The notes under the pieces: model-generated | The model's input: only the letters and a program-made list of their open reading frames with translations | Told to the model about the DNA's origin: nothing | Databases searched by the model: none | In this document: piece after piece, positions 8,929 through 17,079 of the stretch | Layout: each line of letters starts with the position of its first letter | Position numbering within the stretch: the stretch's first letter is position 1 | Position numbers and translations under genes: made by a program | NCBI GenBank assembly: GCA_017470525.1 | Contig: JAFUYM010000002.1 | Coordinates: 1 to 44,052 of the forward strand | Direction: 5' to 3' | From: Bacteroidaceae bacterium | Lineage (GTDB): Bacteria > Bacteroidota > Bacteroidia > Bacteroidales > Bacteroidaceae | DNA: 44,052 nt

Positions 8929-8945
8929 AGAACAGGCATTATGTT
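8929..8945 (+). promoter_or_regulatory. conserved 17-bp susC upstream motif, right copy
   Basis: AGAACAGGCATTATGTT, 72 bp before the rightward susC ATG; an exact match to the leftward copy at 8438-8454 in inverted orientation. I could not place a clear TAnnTTTG element next to it, so whether it is the promoter itself or a binding site is open. Confidence 0.6.
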
Positions 8946-9004
8946 GAATTTGGAAAAGGAGAAATAACACGATAAATCATCAAATAATTCATTATCAACT
9001 AATC

Positions 9005-9083
9005 ATCAGTAAAAAGAATGGAAAAAAGATTATGGTCGTTCCTTGCCGTCTGTCTGATGACAGTCAGCATGGCGTTCGCCCAG
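9005..9083 (+). repeat. 79-bp perfect inverted repeat, right copy (start of rightward susC)
   Basis: Identical to 8279-8357 in inverted orientation. It covers 13 bp of leader, the start codon and the signal-peptide codons of the rightward susC. The two copies are separated by 647 bp. Confidence 0.95.
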
Positions 9084-12000
9084 AAGACAGTGTCCGGTAC
9101 AGTGTACGACATTGAAACAGGCGAACCTGTAGTAGGTGCTTCCGTGATGGTTGTCGGCACTAGCACTGGTGCTGCGACAGACGTCAACGGTAAGTTTACC
9201 ATCACCAACGCTCCTGCCAATGCAAAGATGCTTAAGGTTTCTTATATTGGCATGGCAGACCAGGAAGTGGCTATCAAGTCCAATCTGAAGGTCTATATGG
9301 AGCCTATCAACAATGAGGTGGACGAAGTGTTCGTCGTTGCTTTCGGTACTTCTACCAAGAAGCAATTCACGGGTTCTGCCACCGTCATCGATGCAGGAGA
9401 CATTGCTAAGCACACCAGCACCAACGTGGTCAACACCCTGGCGGGTTCTGTGCCAGGTTTGCAGATTCGTGGAGCCTCTGGTGCTCCAGGTGCAGGAACA
9501 GGTGACATCAACATCCGTGGTATCGCCTCTATGTACGCATCTACCAGCCCACTCATCATCGTGGATGGTGCTCCTTATCCTGCCAGCATCACTAACATCA
9601 ACCCTGACGATGTGGAGAGTATCACCGTCATCAAGGATGCTGCCAGTGCAGCCCTCTACGGTGCTCGTGCAGCAGGCGGTGTGATTATTATCACCACCAA
9701 GAGCGGTAACAAGCACGGTGCACAAATTACGGTAGATGCCAAATGGGGTGCCAACCATCGCGCCATCCAGGACTACGAGACCATCAACGACCCTGGCAAG
9801 TACTATGAAACTGCTTACTCACAGTACTACAACTATGCATACTACAACAACGGCATGAGCCGTCAGGATGCCAACGCATGGGCAAACACCAACATGCTGA
9901 ACCATCTGGGCTACAACGTATATAGCCTGCCTGACGGTGAGCGACTGATTGGTCTGGACGGCAAACTCAACCCCAATGCGAAGATAGGTGCTACCCAGAC
10001 TGACCCAGAAACTGGTGAGAAGTACTACTACATTCCAGACGACTGGAGAAAGGCTGCCTACCACACAGCGTTCCGTCAGGAGTACAACATCAGCGCCAAC
10101 GGTGCCGCAGGAGACACTGACTACTTTGCCAGCCTCGGTTACCTCGATGAAGACGGTATCCTCGACAAGTCTGGTTTCAAGCGTCTCACTGCACGTCTGA
10201 AGGTACACTACAACATCCGCGACTGGATGAAGATTGGTATCAATGCAGGTTATGTGAACTCCACAACCGATGCCAACCCAAGCCTCAGCGGTTCTGAATT
10301 AGGTCAGACCAACGTGAATTACTTCACTTCGATGATTGCACCAATTTACCCACTCTACGTGCGTGCACTCGATGCCAATGGCAACCCTGTGATTCGTCGT
10401 GACGAACATGGCAACACACAGTACGACTACGGTGTATCAGGTTACAGTTATCCTAACCAGCGCGCCTTCCTTGCTCCTGGTAACCCACTCGGTGCCAACA
10501 ACTACAATAACACATGGAGCAAAGGACAGCAACTCAATGCTACGGGTACTGTAGATATTCAAATTGCTCCTTGGTTGCGCTTCAACTCCACCAACAACAT
10601 CAACTGGGGTCACAGCAACTACTCTAACTACTCAACCATGCTCTACTTGCCAAAGTCAAGTGTAAACGGTCAAATTGACAAGGACCAGACAGACAGTTTC
10701 CGTCAGACTTACAACCAGACCTTCAACTTCAATAAGGCATTTGGTCTGCACAATGTAACAGCCGTGGCAGGTCATGAGTGGTATAAAACTAAGACCACAT
10801 ACCTCGCTGCTTCTGGTCAAGGTCTCTTCTCTGAAGACATCCTCGAAATTGCCGCTGCTGCCAACAACCAATATTATTCTACCTCTTACACTACTGAATA
10901 CAATGTAGAAGGTTGGTTCGGCAACGTGCTCTACAATTACGATGAAACTTACTTCGGTTCTGTAGCCTATCGCCGCGATGGTACTTCTTACTTCTCAAAA
11001 GACCACCGTTGGGGTAACTTCTGGGCAGTCAGTGGTGGCTGGCTCATCAACAAGGAAAAGTGGTTCAAGGCTGACTGGGTGGATTTCTTGAAGATTAAGG
11101 CTTCTATTGGTCAGAAGGGTAACGACGGTATCGGTAGTTTCCGCTACGTGACTACTTACTCACTCGCTCCATCTTCTACTACTACCATGTCTCCTACATT
11201 CCGTCTGCTCGGTAACCCCGACATCACTTGGGAGACCACCACTTCACTCAACATCGGTACAGACTTCTCTTTCTTCAAGGGTCGTTTGAACGGTACCTTT
11301 GAGTTCTACAACAACAAGACCACCGACCTGCTCTTCTGGCTCTCAATTCCTGAAAGTTCTGGTACACGTGGTTACTATGGCAACCTTGGCGACAAGCGCA
11401 GCCGTGGTGTTGAACTCACCCTCGTGGGCACCCCTGTCCGCACCAAGAACCTCGAATGGACTATCAACTTCAACATCTCTCACAACGCTGAGAAGATTCT
11501 GAAACTCCCAGAGACCAAGACAAAGCAGAACTTTGACAAGTTTGGTGTCGGCGGTTTCTCAGAGACGAACAACAACATCCAGATGTGGTATCAGGAAGGC
11601 AAGTCCCTCTACAACGCATTCCTCTATGAGTATGCAGGTGTGAACGAGCAGGGTCAGGCACTCTACTGGTATGACGAAGACCTCTCTCCAGCAGGTGGAG
11701 TTGCTACCGCCAACCAAACTGGTGTAGCAGCCCAAAAGCACTCTGGCAAAACAACCAACATTGGTGAAGCAAGCCGCTATGCAAAGGGTTCATTGCTGCC
11801 TAAAGCATTTGGTGGTTTCGGCACCAGCCTGAAGGTTTATGACTTCGACCTTTCCCTCTCTTTCGACTACCAGTTGGGTGGCAAGGTCTATGACTCTCGC
11901 TACGCTTCACTGATGAGCAACTGGGTGGATGCAGGTGATGCAGGTCAGGCTATCCACAAGGATGTGCTCAAGTCTTGGAGTCCAAACAATGTCAACAGCG

Positions 12001-12293
12001 ACATTCCACGCTACCAGTACACAGACCGCTATACAGCAGCGTCTTCCGACCGTTGGTTGACCAATGCTTCTTACCTCAACTTCCAGTCGTTCACGATTGG
12101 TTACACGCTGCCAGCACGCCTCGTGCGTCCTCTCGGCATCAGCAAGATGCGTATTTATGCTTCAGGCGAGAACCTCTGCTTCTGGTCTGCCCGCAAGGGC
12201 CTTGACCCACGCTACAGTTTCGAGGGTAACGAAACACTGAGCACTTATTCTCCAGTTCGTACCATTATGGGCGGCGTTCAAGTTTCATTCTAA
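9018..12293 (+). CDS. SusC/RagA family TonB-dependent outer membrane transporter
   Basis: The product is 1091 aa. The signal peptide is identical at the DNA level to that of the leftward SusC. A carboxypeptidase-regulatory-like domain (about 24-95, ETGEPVVGASVMVVG) is followed by a TonB-box-like stretch (VFVVAFGTSTKK), the plug (INIRGIASMYASTSPLIIV, VESITVIKDAASAALYGAR, GVIIITTKSGN) and the barrel ending in MGGVQVSF. It heads an operon with SusD (12324), a lipoprotein (14053) and, after a terminator, a C10 protease (15024). Outside the first 66 nt it is clearly diverged from the SusC at 5162-8344, so the two transporters probably take different ligands. Confidence 0.96.
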   Translation: MEKRLWSFLAVCLMTVSMAFAQKTVSGTVYDIETGEPVVGASVMVVGTSTGAATDVNGKFTITNAPANAKMLKVSYIGMADQEVAIKSNLKVYMEPINNEVDEVFVVAFGTSTKKQFTGSATVIDAGDIAKHTSTNVVNTLAGSVPGLQIRGASGAPGAGTGDINIRGIASMYASTSPLIIVDGAPYPASITNINPDDVESITVIKDAASAALYGARAAGGVIIITTKSGNKHGAQITVDAKWGANHRAIQDYETINDPGKYYETAYSQYYNYAYYNNGMSRQDANAWANTNMLNHLGYNVYSLPDGERLIGLDGKLNPNAKIGATQTDPETGEKYYYIPDDWRKAAYHTAFRQEYNISANGAAGDTDYFASLGYLDEDGILDKSGFKRLTARLKVHYNIRDWMKIGINAGYVNSTTDANPSLSGSELGQTNVNYFTSMIAPIYPLYVRALDANGNPVIRRDEHGNTQYDYGVSGYSYPNQRAFLAPGNPLGANNYNNTWSKGQQLNATGTVDIQIAPWLRFNSTNNINWGHSNYSNYSTMLYLPKSSVNGQIDKDQTDSFRQTYNQTFNFNKAFGLHNVTAVAGHEWYKTKTTYLAASGQGLFSEDILEIAAAANNQYYSTSYTTEYNVEGWFGNVLYNYDETYFGSVAYRRDGTSYFSKDHRWGNFWAVSGGWLINKEKWFKADWVDFLKIKASIGQKGNDGIGSFRYVTTYSLAPSSTTTMSPTFRLLGNPDITWETTTSLNIGTDFSFFKGRLNGTFEFYNNKTTDLLFWLSIPESSGTRGYYGNLGDKRSRGVELTLVGTPVRTKNLEWTINFNISHNAEKILKLPETKTKQNFDKFGVGGFSETNNNIQMWYQEGKSLYNAFLYEYAGVNEQGQALYWYDEDLSPAGGVATANQTGVAAQKHSGKTTNIGEASRYAKGSLLPKAFGGFGTSLKVYDFDLSLSFDYQLGGKVYDSRYASLMSNWVDAGDAGQAIHKDVLKSWSPNNVNSDIPRYQYTDRYTAASSDRWLTNASYLNFQSFTIGYTLPARLVRPLGISKMRIYASGENLCFWSARKGLDPRYSFEGNETLSTYSPVRTIMGGVQVSF

Positions 12294-12323
12294 TCATTCA
12301 CATAGATTCAAAGGAAACACAAT

Positions 12324-13991
12324 ATGAAAAGATTTTTAATGAATGTGGCTGCAGGAGCGTTGGTTTTGACCGCCTTCAACAGCTGTATTGAAGAAATAGA
12401 CCCGCAAACCAGTTATGTGACTGCTGAACAGGCGGGCAAAGCACCGGGTGCATTCAACAATTTTGCCGATGCCATCACCAGTTCGCTGACAGGTGAATTC
12501 ACCTACGACCCCAGTGAGACATATCCTTGGGACTTCGGCTATCCTTCTTTCTTCCTCCAGAGAGACGTGATGGGCAATGACATTGCCTGTGAGGACTCTG
12601 GTTCTGAGTGGTACACCACTTGGTACTCTTGCGGTACGGGTCTTGGTCCCACATACGCAGTCTGCCAGTTGCCTTGGACTTATTACTACGGCTGGATTAA
12701 CAACTGCAACGTCGTGCTTGGCATGCTTAGCGGTGATCCAACAGAACAGCAGCAGACAGGTGCAGGTATTGCCTACGCAATGCGCGCCATGTTCTACATG
12801 GACCTTGCCCGCATGTTTGCTCCAGAGACATACGCTCACAACCAAGACGCTCCGACAGTGCCAATTGTTCGTGAGACAGACACGCCAACCAGTTTGACCA
12901 ACAACCCACGTGCCACCAACAAAGACATGTATGAGTTCATCCTCTCCGACCTCGACAAGGCAGAGGAACTGCTGGCAGACTACAAGCGTTCAGATGTTTA
13001 CACTCCCGACGTATCAGTTGTATATGGTCTGAAAGCACGTGCTTACCTCACAATGGAGGATTGGGCAAATGCTGAGAAGTATGCCAAGTTGGCTCAGAAG
13101 GGCTACACTCCGCTCACTCGTGCAGAGGCTCTTTCTCAGAAGAATGGCTTCAATACGCCTACCAATGCGTGGATGTTCGGTCTCACTTACAAATCTACCG
13201 ACTCTAACATCACAGCCAATGACGCTGACTCCAGTTGGGGCTCTCAGATGATTATTGAAGTGAGCGGTTCCGGTTGCGGTTACTCGGCTAACTACGTAGG
13301 TCCAAAGCGCATCGACGCTCATCTCTACTCTACCATTCCTGCAACCGACTTCCGTCGCATGTACTGGATTGACCCAGCCATCGACGACCTTGACAAGGAT
13401 GCAGCCATCGAAGCACTTGCTGCTTACTCTGACGACCCAGCAGGTCTGTACCAGACTGGTCATGTCGTATCTGCTCGAGACGCTGTCGGCTATATGCCAG
13501 TGAAGTTCCGTCCAAAGGATGGCGAGCACAACAACCAATACACAGCCTTCACGGTGGCAGTTCCTCTCATGCGTGTGGAGGAAATGATGCTCATCGAAGC
13601 AGAGGCAGCAGGTATGCAGGATGCCGCTCGCGGTCAGCAGTTGCTCACAGCGTTCGCTCAGACTCGCGACCCACAGTATGTATATGGCACACACAAGGAT
13701 GCTTACTACAATGGTGCTACCGGTGCTTTCCGCAACGAGGTTTGGTGGCAGCGCCGCGTAGAACTTTGGGGTGAAGGCTTCGCCACTTTCGACATCAAGC
13801 GTCTGGAGAAGGGTATCATCCGCAGTTATGCTGGCAGCAACCACCCAGAAAACTACCAGTGGAACCTGGAAACTGTACCACAGTGGATGCACCTCTGTAT
13901 CGTGCAGAGTGAGGGCAACTACAATGTAGGCATCGTAAACAACCCTACTCCAATTCCACCAACTGAACCATCAGCACCTTACGCATGGTAA
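12324..13991 (+). CDS. SusD/RagB family nutrient-binding outer membrane lipoprotein
   Basis: The product is 555 aa. A lipoprotein signal (ALVLTAFNSC) puts the lipidated Cys at residue 20. Family features are the helical TPR-like segments (AYAMRAMFYMDLARMFAPE around 150-168; VYGLKARAYLTMEDWANAEKYAKLA around 232-256), MRVEEMMLIEAEAAGMQ near 415, and WWQRRVELWGEGFATFDIKR near 475-495. It starts 30 bp after its SusC and should form the lid of that transporter. It is about 50 residues longer than the leftward SusD and has an extended Pro-rich C terminus (NNPTPIPPTEPSAP). Confidence 0.95.
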   Translation: MKRFLMNVAAGALVLTAFNSCIEEIDPQTSYVTAEQAGKAPGAFNNFADAITSSLTGEFTYDPSETYPWDFGYPSFFLQRDVMGNDIACEDSGSEWYTTWYSCGTGLGPTYAVCQLPWTYYYGWINNCNVVLGMLSGDPTEQQQTGAGIAYAMRAMFYMDLARMFAPETYAHNQDAPTVPIVRETDTPTSLTNNPRATNKDMYEFILSDLDKAEELLADYKRSDVYTPDVSVVYGLKARAYLTMEDWANAEKYAKLAQKGYTPLTRAEALSQKNGFNTPTNAWMFGLTYKSTDSNITANDADSSWGSQMIIEVSGSGCGYSANYVGPKRIDAHLYSTIPATDFRRMYWIDPAIDDLDKDAAIEALAAYSDDPAGLYQTGHVVSARDAVGYMPVKFRPKDGEHNNQYTAFTVAVPLMRVEEMMLIEAEAAGMQDAARGQQLLTAFAQTRDPQYVYGTHKDAYYNGATGAFRNEVWWQRRVELWGEGFATFDIKRLEKGIIRSYAGSNHPENYQWNLETVPQWMHLCIVQSEGNYNVGIVNNPTPIPPTEPSAPYAW

Positions 13992-14052
13992 TGCTTGGTT
14001 TGATATTTGCAAAAGTTAATCAAAACAACACTTCAAAAAAGACTTATTTAAT

Positions 14053-14901
14053 ATGAAGAAAAATATTTTTGCATTGGCTCTTGGTCTTGTGGCAACTGTC
14101 TTCGTGACATCTTGTAAGGAGGAAGACGGAACCAACCCTGGTAGTGACGGCAGACCTGCTGTGACCATCTACCAATATGCCCCCAGTTCAGATTACGACG
14201 CTGACAGTGACATCGCGCTTCGCTTTGCTTCTAACAGCGCCACTGAGGCTGTCTATTATCTGGCAGAAAAGACCGAGACTTACGAAGAGAACCTAAACAG
14301 CATGGGTGAGGAAGGCTACAAAAACCACGTGGTGAGCGATGGTACTAAGGTAGAGAACCTCAGCGGTGCCAATGATGCAGACCTCGTCCTGCAAGGTCTT
14401 AAAGGTGCTTACACCATCGCTGTCGTTGCAGTGAAGGGTGGCACAAAGACACTTTCCACCACAACCTTCGAAGGTATGGATTGGCAGACCAAGGCAGTAG
14501 GTACTTACCAGTTCGGCATCCTTGCCAAACTTGGTATGGAAGATGCAGAAGGCATCGAACTCCAGCAGTTGGCAACCAGCCCTAACACTTGGCGCTTCAA
14601 GAACCTGTATGGCAAAGGTCAGCACCTCAACATCACGACCCTGGACCTTCAGGGCGAAGATGAGGACGGCGTTTACACCTTCCTCCGTGTGCCTCAGCAG
14701 GGAACAGGCCTGACTTACGGCGACTACGGTGAAATCTTCGTGCGCGACGTTGGTTATTGGCAGGGTGACGATGCTTACGTAACCGATTATGGTTATGAAG
14801 GCGGTATGTATGAAGACTACTCTTGCTTCCTCATCGCACAGTTCTTCGTATCAGCAGGTAACCTGGGTTACAACGCTTACGACTACTTCATCCCAGAATA
14901 A
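14053..14901 (+). CDS. SusCD-associated lipoprotein
   Basis: The product is 282 aa. The lipobox FVTSC puts the lipidated Cys at residue 21. An N-terminal strand-rich, fibronectin-like region (VTIYQYAPSSDYDADSDIALRF ... LKGAYTIAVVAVKGGTK, split here for length) is followed by a Tyr/Gly/Asp-rich C-terminal half. It is the third gene of the rightward operon, 61 bp after SusD, and holds the same position as the lipoprotein at 2789-3607. No catalytic motif is visible. I infer a surface-exposed accessory ligand-binding role like SusE/SusF, without a family match I can name. Confidence 0.8.
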   Translation: MKKNIFALALGLVATVFVTSCKEEDGTNPGSDGRPAVTIYQYAPSSDYDADSDIALRFASNSATEAVYYLAEKTETYEENLNSMGEEGYKNHVVSDGTKVENLSGANDADLVLQGLKGAYTIAVVAVKGGTKTLSTTTFEGMDWQTKAVGTYQFGILAKLGMEDAEGIELQQLATSPNTWRFKNLYGKGQHLNITTLDLQGEDEDGVYTFLRVPQQGTGLTYGDYGEIFVRDVGYWQGDDAYVTDYGYEGGMYEDYSCFLIAQFFVSAGNLGYNAYDYFIPE

Positions 14902-14949
14902 ATTCATCAGGGATGGTCTTTCATCACGAAAGGCTCAATACAATTCATC

Positions 14950-14989
14950 AAGAAGTGCCCTTTCTACACAAGGGGCACTTCTTCTTTTC
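14950..14989 (+). terminator. rho-independent-type terminator after the lipoprotein gene
   Basis: An 11-bp perfect stem (AAGAAGTGCCC at 14950-14960, complement at 14973-14983) with a 12-nt loop is followed by a pyrimidine/T-rich tail (CTTTTCC). It separates the susCD-lipoprotein unit from the protease gene that starts at 15024, just as the 2620-2760 element does in the mirrored operon. Confidence 0.75.
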
Positions 14990-15023
14990 CAAAATCCATA
15001 CAACTTTATTCTATACAAAAAAC

Positions 15024-16670
15024 ATGAAACTATTCCACACCTTCATCTTGGCATTCGTCGCCATTGCTGCACAGGCAGAACCCATCGACACGGTGCATGC
15101 ACTGCGCATTGCCCAGCGAGTGTTCCGCCAGGTGCAACCACTCTCTCAAGCATCTGCGCAGATGTCTTCGACGGCTCCCACGTACTATATCTTCACACCA
15201 ACGACGGGAGCAGGTTTTGTCATTGTGAGCGGTGACGACAGCATGTCGCCCGTGCTTGCCTATTCTGAGCATGCGACGGCGCGTTCGGAAGCCGACATTC
15301 CGACCACCCTGCAATTGTATCTGGATGCCTACAAGACACACGTCAACGAGGTGCGCGCCAGCGGCATCCACTCCAAGCAGTATCATGCCAACGGTGTATC
15401 GAAGGGCACTCCTGTTGTCGAGCCGCTATTGACTTGCACCTGGAACCAAACCTCCCCCTACAATACATTGTGCCCACAAAACAGTGCCGTAGGCTGTGTG
15501 GCAACCGCCATGTCACAAATCATGTATTATTGGAAGTGGCCTTTGCAAGGCAAGCGCAGCATGTCGTACACAACGGGCAGTGGCATTGACTTGTATGTAG
15601 ATTTCTCAGAAAGCACTTACAACTGGGACGATGCCACCGATGTCCTCAACAGCAGTTCTCCTCAAGAAGCCAAAGATGTGATTGCCAAAATCTCTTACGA
15701 CTGTGGTGTAGCAACGAAGATGGAATATGGAACAGATGGCAGCGGCACCCACAGCGACCTTGCCAAGAAAGCGTTCTACACCTACTTCGGCTATAAGGCT
15801 TCTGGCGTTGACCTCCGCTACAGAGATTGTGTAAATACACCAGAAGAATGGTTCAGCATCATCAAAACGGAATTGGATGCAGGCCGTCCCGTGTTCTGTG
15901 CGGGTAACGATGGCAGCACGACAGGTCATGCCTTTGTGCTTGATGGGTACGACACCGAAGGATTCCTGCACGTGAATTGGGGGGCTGGAGGTGACTATGA
16001 CGGCTACTACAGCCCCGAGGTCCTGGACCCAGGTCCATACGTCTTCTCCTTCGACCAGCGCATCATATATGGCATGGAACCCGACCGGGACGGCAAGGAC
16101 ATCACTCCGAAGCAGACACGCATCTATGCAGAGTGTCCACCATACATCCGCAAGAGTTCCGTGAAGAAGACCGCACAATTTTCAATTAGCGTGGATTCCA
16201 TCTGGAACAAGACCAGCGAGATGAAGAACTTTGACATTGCCATCGTGCTCTGCGACTTGAATGGAGAGATTCTGGAAGTGGTCAGCCGTTCGACAGACCG
16301 TCTGAACCTGCCCCCTTGGACTGGTTATCCGGAATACGGCACATTGAACTGCAGACTCCGTGAAGCTCATGACGATGGCAACTATATGTTACGCCTCATG
16401 TTCAAGGAGTTGGGCTATAACGACTGGGTGCTTCCCGACATGGTAGGTGGAGACTCGCGCAACATCATCCCTGCCTACCTCGAAGGCGACAACCTTTACT
16501 TCAACCAATACAGCGCCGGCATTGAGGCTCCTGCTGAAACCGCGACGGTGATGGCACACGACTACTACGACCTGTCGGGCAGACAAGTGCAGAAGCCAAC
16601 CACAGGCATCGTCATCGACCATCAAACTCTCTCGAACGGGAAAAAAGTGGTGAAGAAAGTTCGCTTTTAA
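15024..16670 (+). CDS. secreted C10 family (streptopain-like) cysteine protease
   Basis: The product is 548 aa. A signal peptide ends near residue 19 (AQA/EPI). After the prodomain-like part, the catalytic domain shows C158 in AVGCVATAMSQIM, H302 in GHAFVLDGYD and NWGAGG (318-323). The C-terminal tail (YYDLSGRQVQKPTTGI to VKKVRF) resembles a T9SS sorting tail. I chose the ATG at 15024 because the upstream in-frame extension runs through the terminator and encodes no signal peptide. It is the paralogue of the protease at 905-2602, with the same order of features and closely similar motifs. No strong promoter is evident in the 40 bp between terminator and start, so read-through may contribute. 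Confidence 0.9.
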   Translation: MKLFHTFILAFVAIAAQAEPIDTVHALRIAQRVFRQVQPLSQASAQMSSTAPTYYIFTPTTGAGFVIVSGDDSMSPVLAYSEHATARSEADIPTTLQLYLDAYKTHVNEVRASGIHSKQYHANGVSKGTPVVEPLLTCTWNQTSPYNTLCPQNSAVGCVATAMSQIMYYWKWPLQGKRSMSYTTGSGIDLYVDFSESTYNWDDATDVLNSSSPQEAKDVIAKISYDCGVATKMEYGTDGSGTHSDLAKKAFYTYFGYKASGVDLRYRDCVNTPEEWFSIIKTELDAGRPVFCAGNDGSTTGHAFVLDGYDTEGFLHVNWGAGGDYDGYYSPEVLDPGPYVFSFDQRIIYGMEPDRDGKDITPKQTRIYAECPPYIRKSSVKKTAQFSISVDSIWNKTSEMKNFDIAIVLCDLNGEILEVVSRSTDRLNLPPWTGYPEYGTLNCRLREAHDDGNYMLRLMFKELGYNDWVLPDMVGGDSRNIIPAYLEGDNLYFNQYSAGIEAPAETATVMAHDYYDLSGRQVQKPTTGIVIDHQTLSNGKKVVKKVRF

Positions 16671-16682
16671 CTAAAAAGTGTG

Positions 16683-16690
16683 TACCTTTG
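16683..16690 (+). promoter_or_regulatory. -7 promoter element (TACCTTTG) for the AraC-type gene
   Basis: TACCTTTG matches the Bacteroidetes -7 consensus and is followed by TAGCCG. The start codon at 16699 begins only 9 nt after the element, so the transcript may have almost no leader. The -33 part would overlap the end of the protease gene and is not a good TTTG match. Confidence 0.5.
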
Positions 16691-16698
16691 TAGCCGAA

Positions 16699-17043
16699 AT
16701 GGAAAATTGGGACTGCTACAAAGAAAGTATCGACCATATCCTCATCAAGGAAAAACGATATCGAGACCCCAACTTCTCTGCCCAAAGGCTGGCAGAGATG
16801 CTTGGGGTGTCGGCATTTAAACTATCCCGAATCCTGAAGGCTGTCTATGGTCTGTCGTATGCCGAGATTGTGCATACCTACCGCATACAGGATGCCCAAC
16901 ACCACCTGAAAGACAGGCGACTTGCCCCCTACTCCATCAACGACATCTGCGCCATGGTGGGCTTCAAGAACCGCCAATCGTTCTTCGATGCCTTCAAAAA
17001 GGCAACGGGCACCACTCCTGACAGGTATCGGAACACCCCCTAA
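16699..17043 (+). CDS. stand-alone AraC-type DNA-binding protein
   Basis: The product is 114 aa and consists almost entirely of the double helix-turn-helix AraC/XylS domain. The first HTH is around FSAQRLAEMLGVSAFKLSRIL (residues about 26-46), written here across a known motif; the second is around INDICAMVGFKNRQSFFDAF, ending in the typical TGTTPDRYR. There is no ligand-binding or sensor domain. I use the ATG at 16699 rather than an upstream GTG, which overlaps the promoter. It lies 28 bp after the protease gene in the same direction and may regulate the neighbouring susCD-protease operons, which is inference from position only. Confidence 0.85.
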   Translation: MENWDCYKESIDHILIKEKRYRDPNFSAQRLAEMLGVSAFKLSRILKAVYGLSYAEIVHTYRIQDAQHHLKDRRLAPYSINDICAMVGFKNRQSFFDAFKKATGTTPDRYRNTP

Positions 17044-17079
17044 ATAAGACCTCATTCTATAACCTATTCAATACAACCA

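Larger units (their letters stand above)
8345..9017. promoter_or_regulatory. 673-bp divergent intergenic region between two susC operons
   Basis: It contains, left to right, the 5' leader of the leftward susC, an 18-bp palindrome (8401-8418), a 17-bp inverted motif (8438-8454, repeated at 8929-8945), a six-unit 23-bp array (8668-8805), and the leader of the rightward susC. The outer edges belong to the 79-bp inverted repeat. No convincing gene lies here; the longest frame (8551-8742, minus) crosses the repeats and has no recognizable features. Confidence 0.75.

Noticed and set aside
16678-16698. GTG start seven codons upstream for the AraC-type gene
   Set aside because: The codons coincide with the TACCTTTG promoter element and encode no part of the conserved domain.
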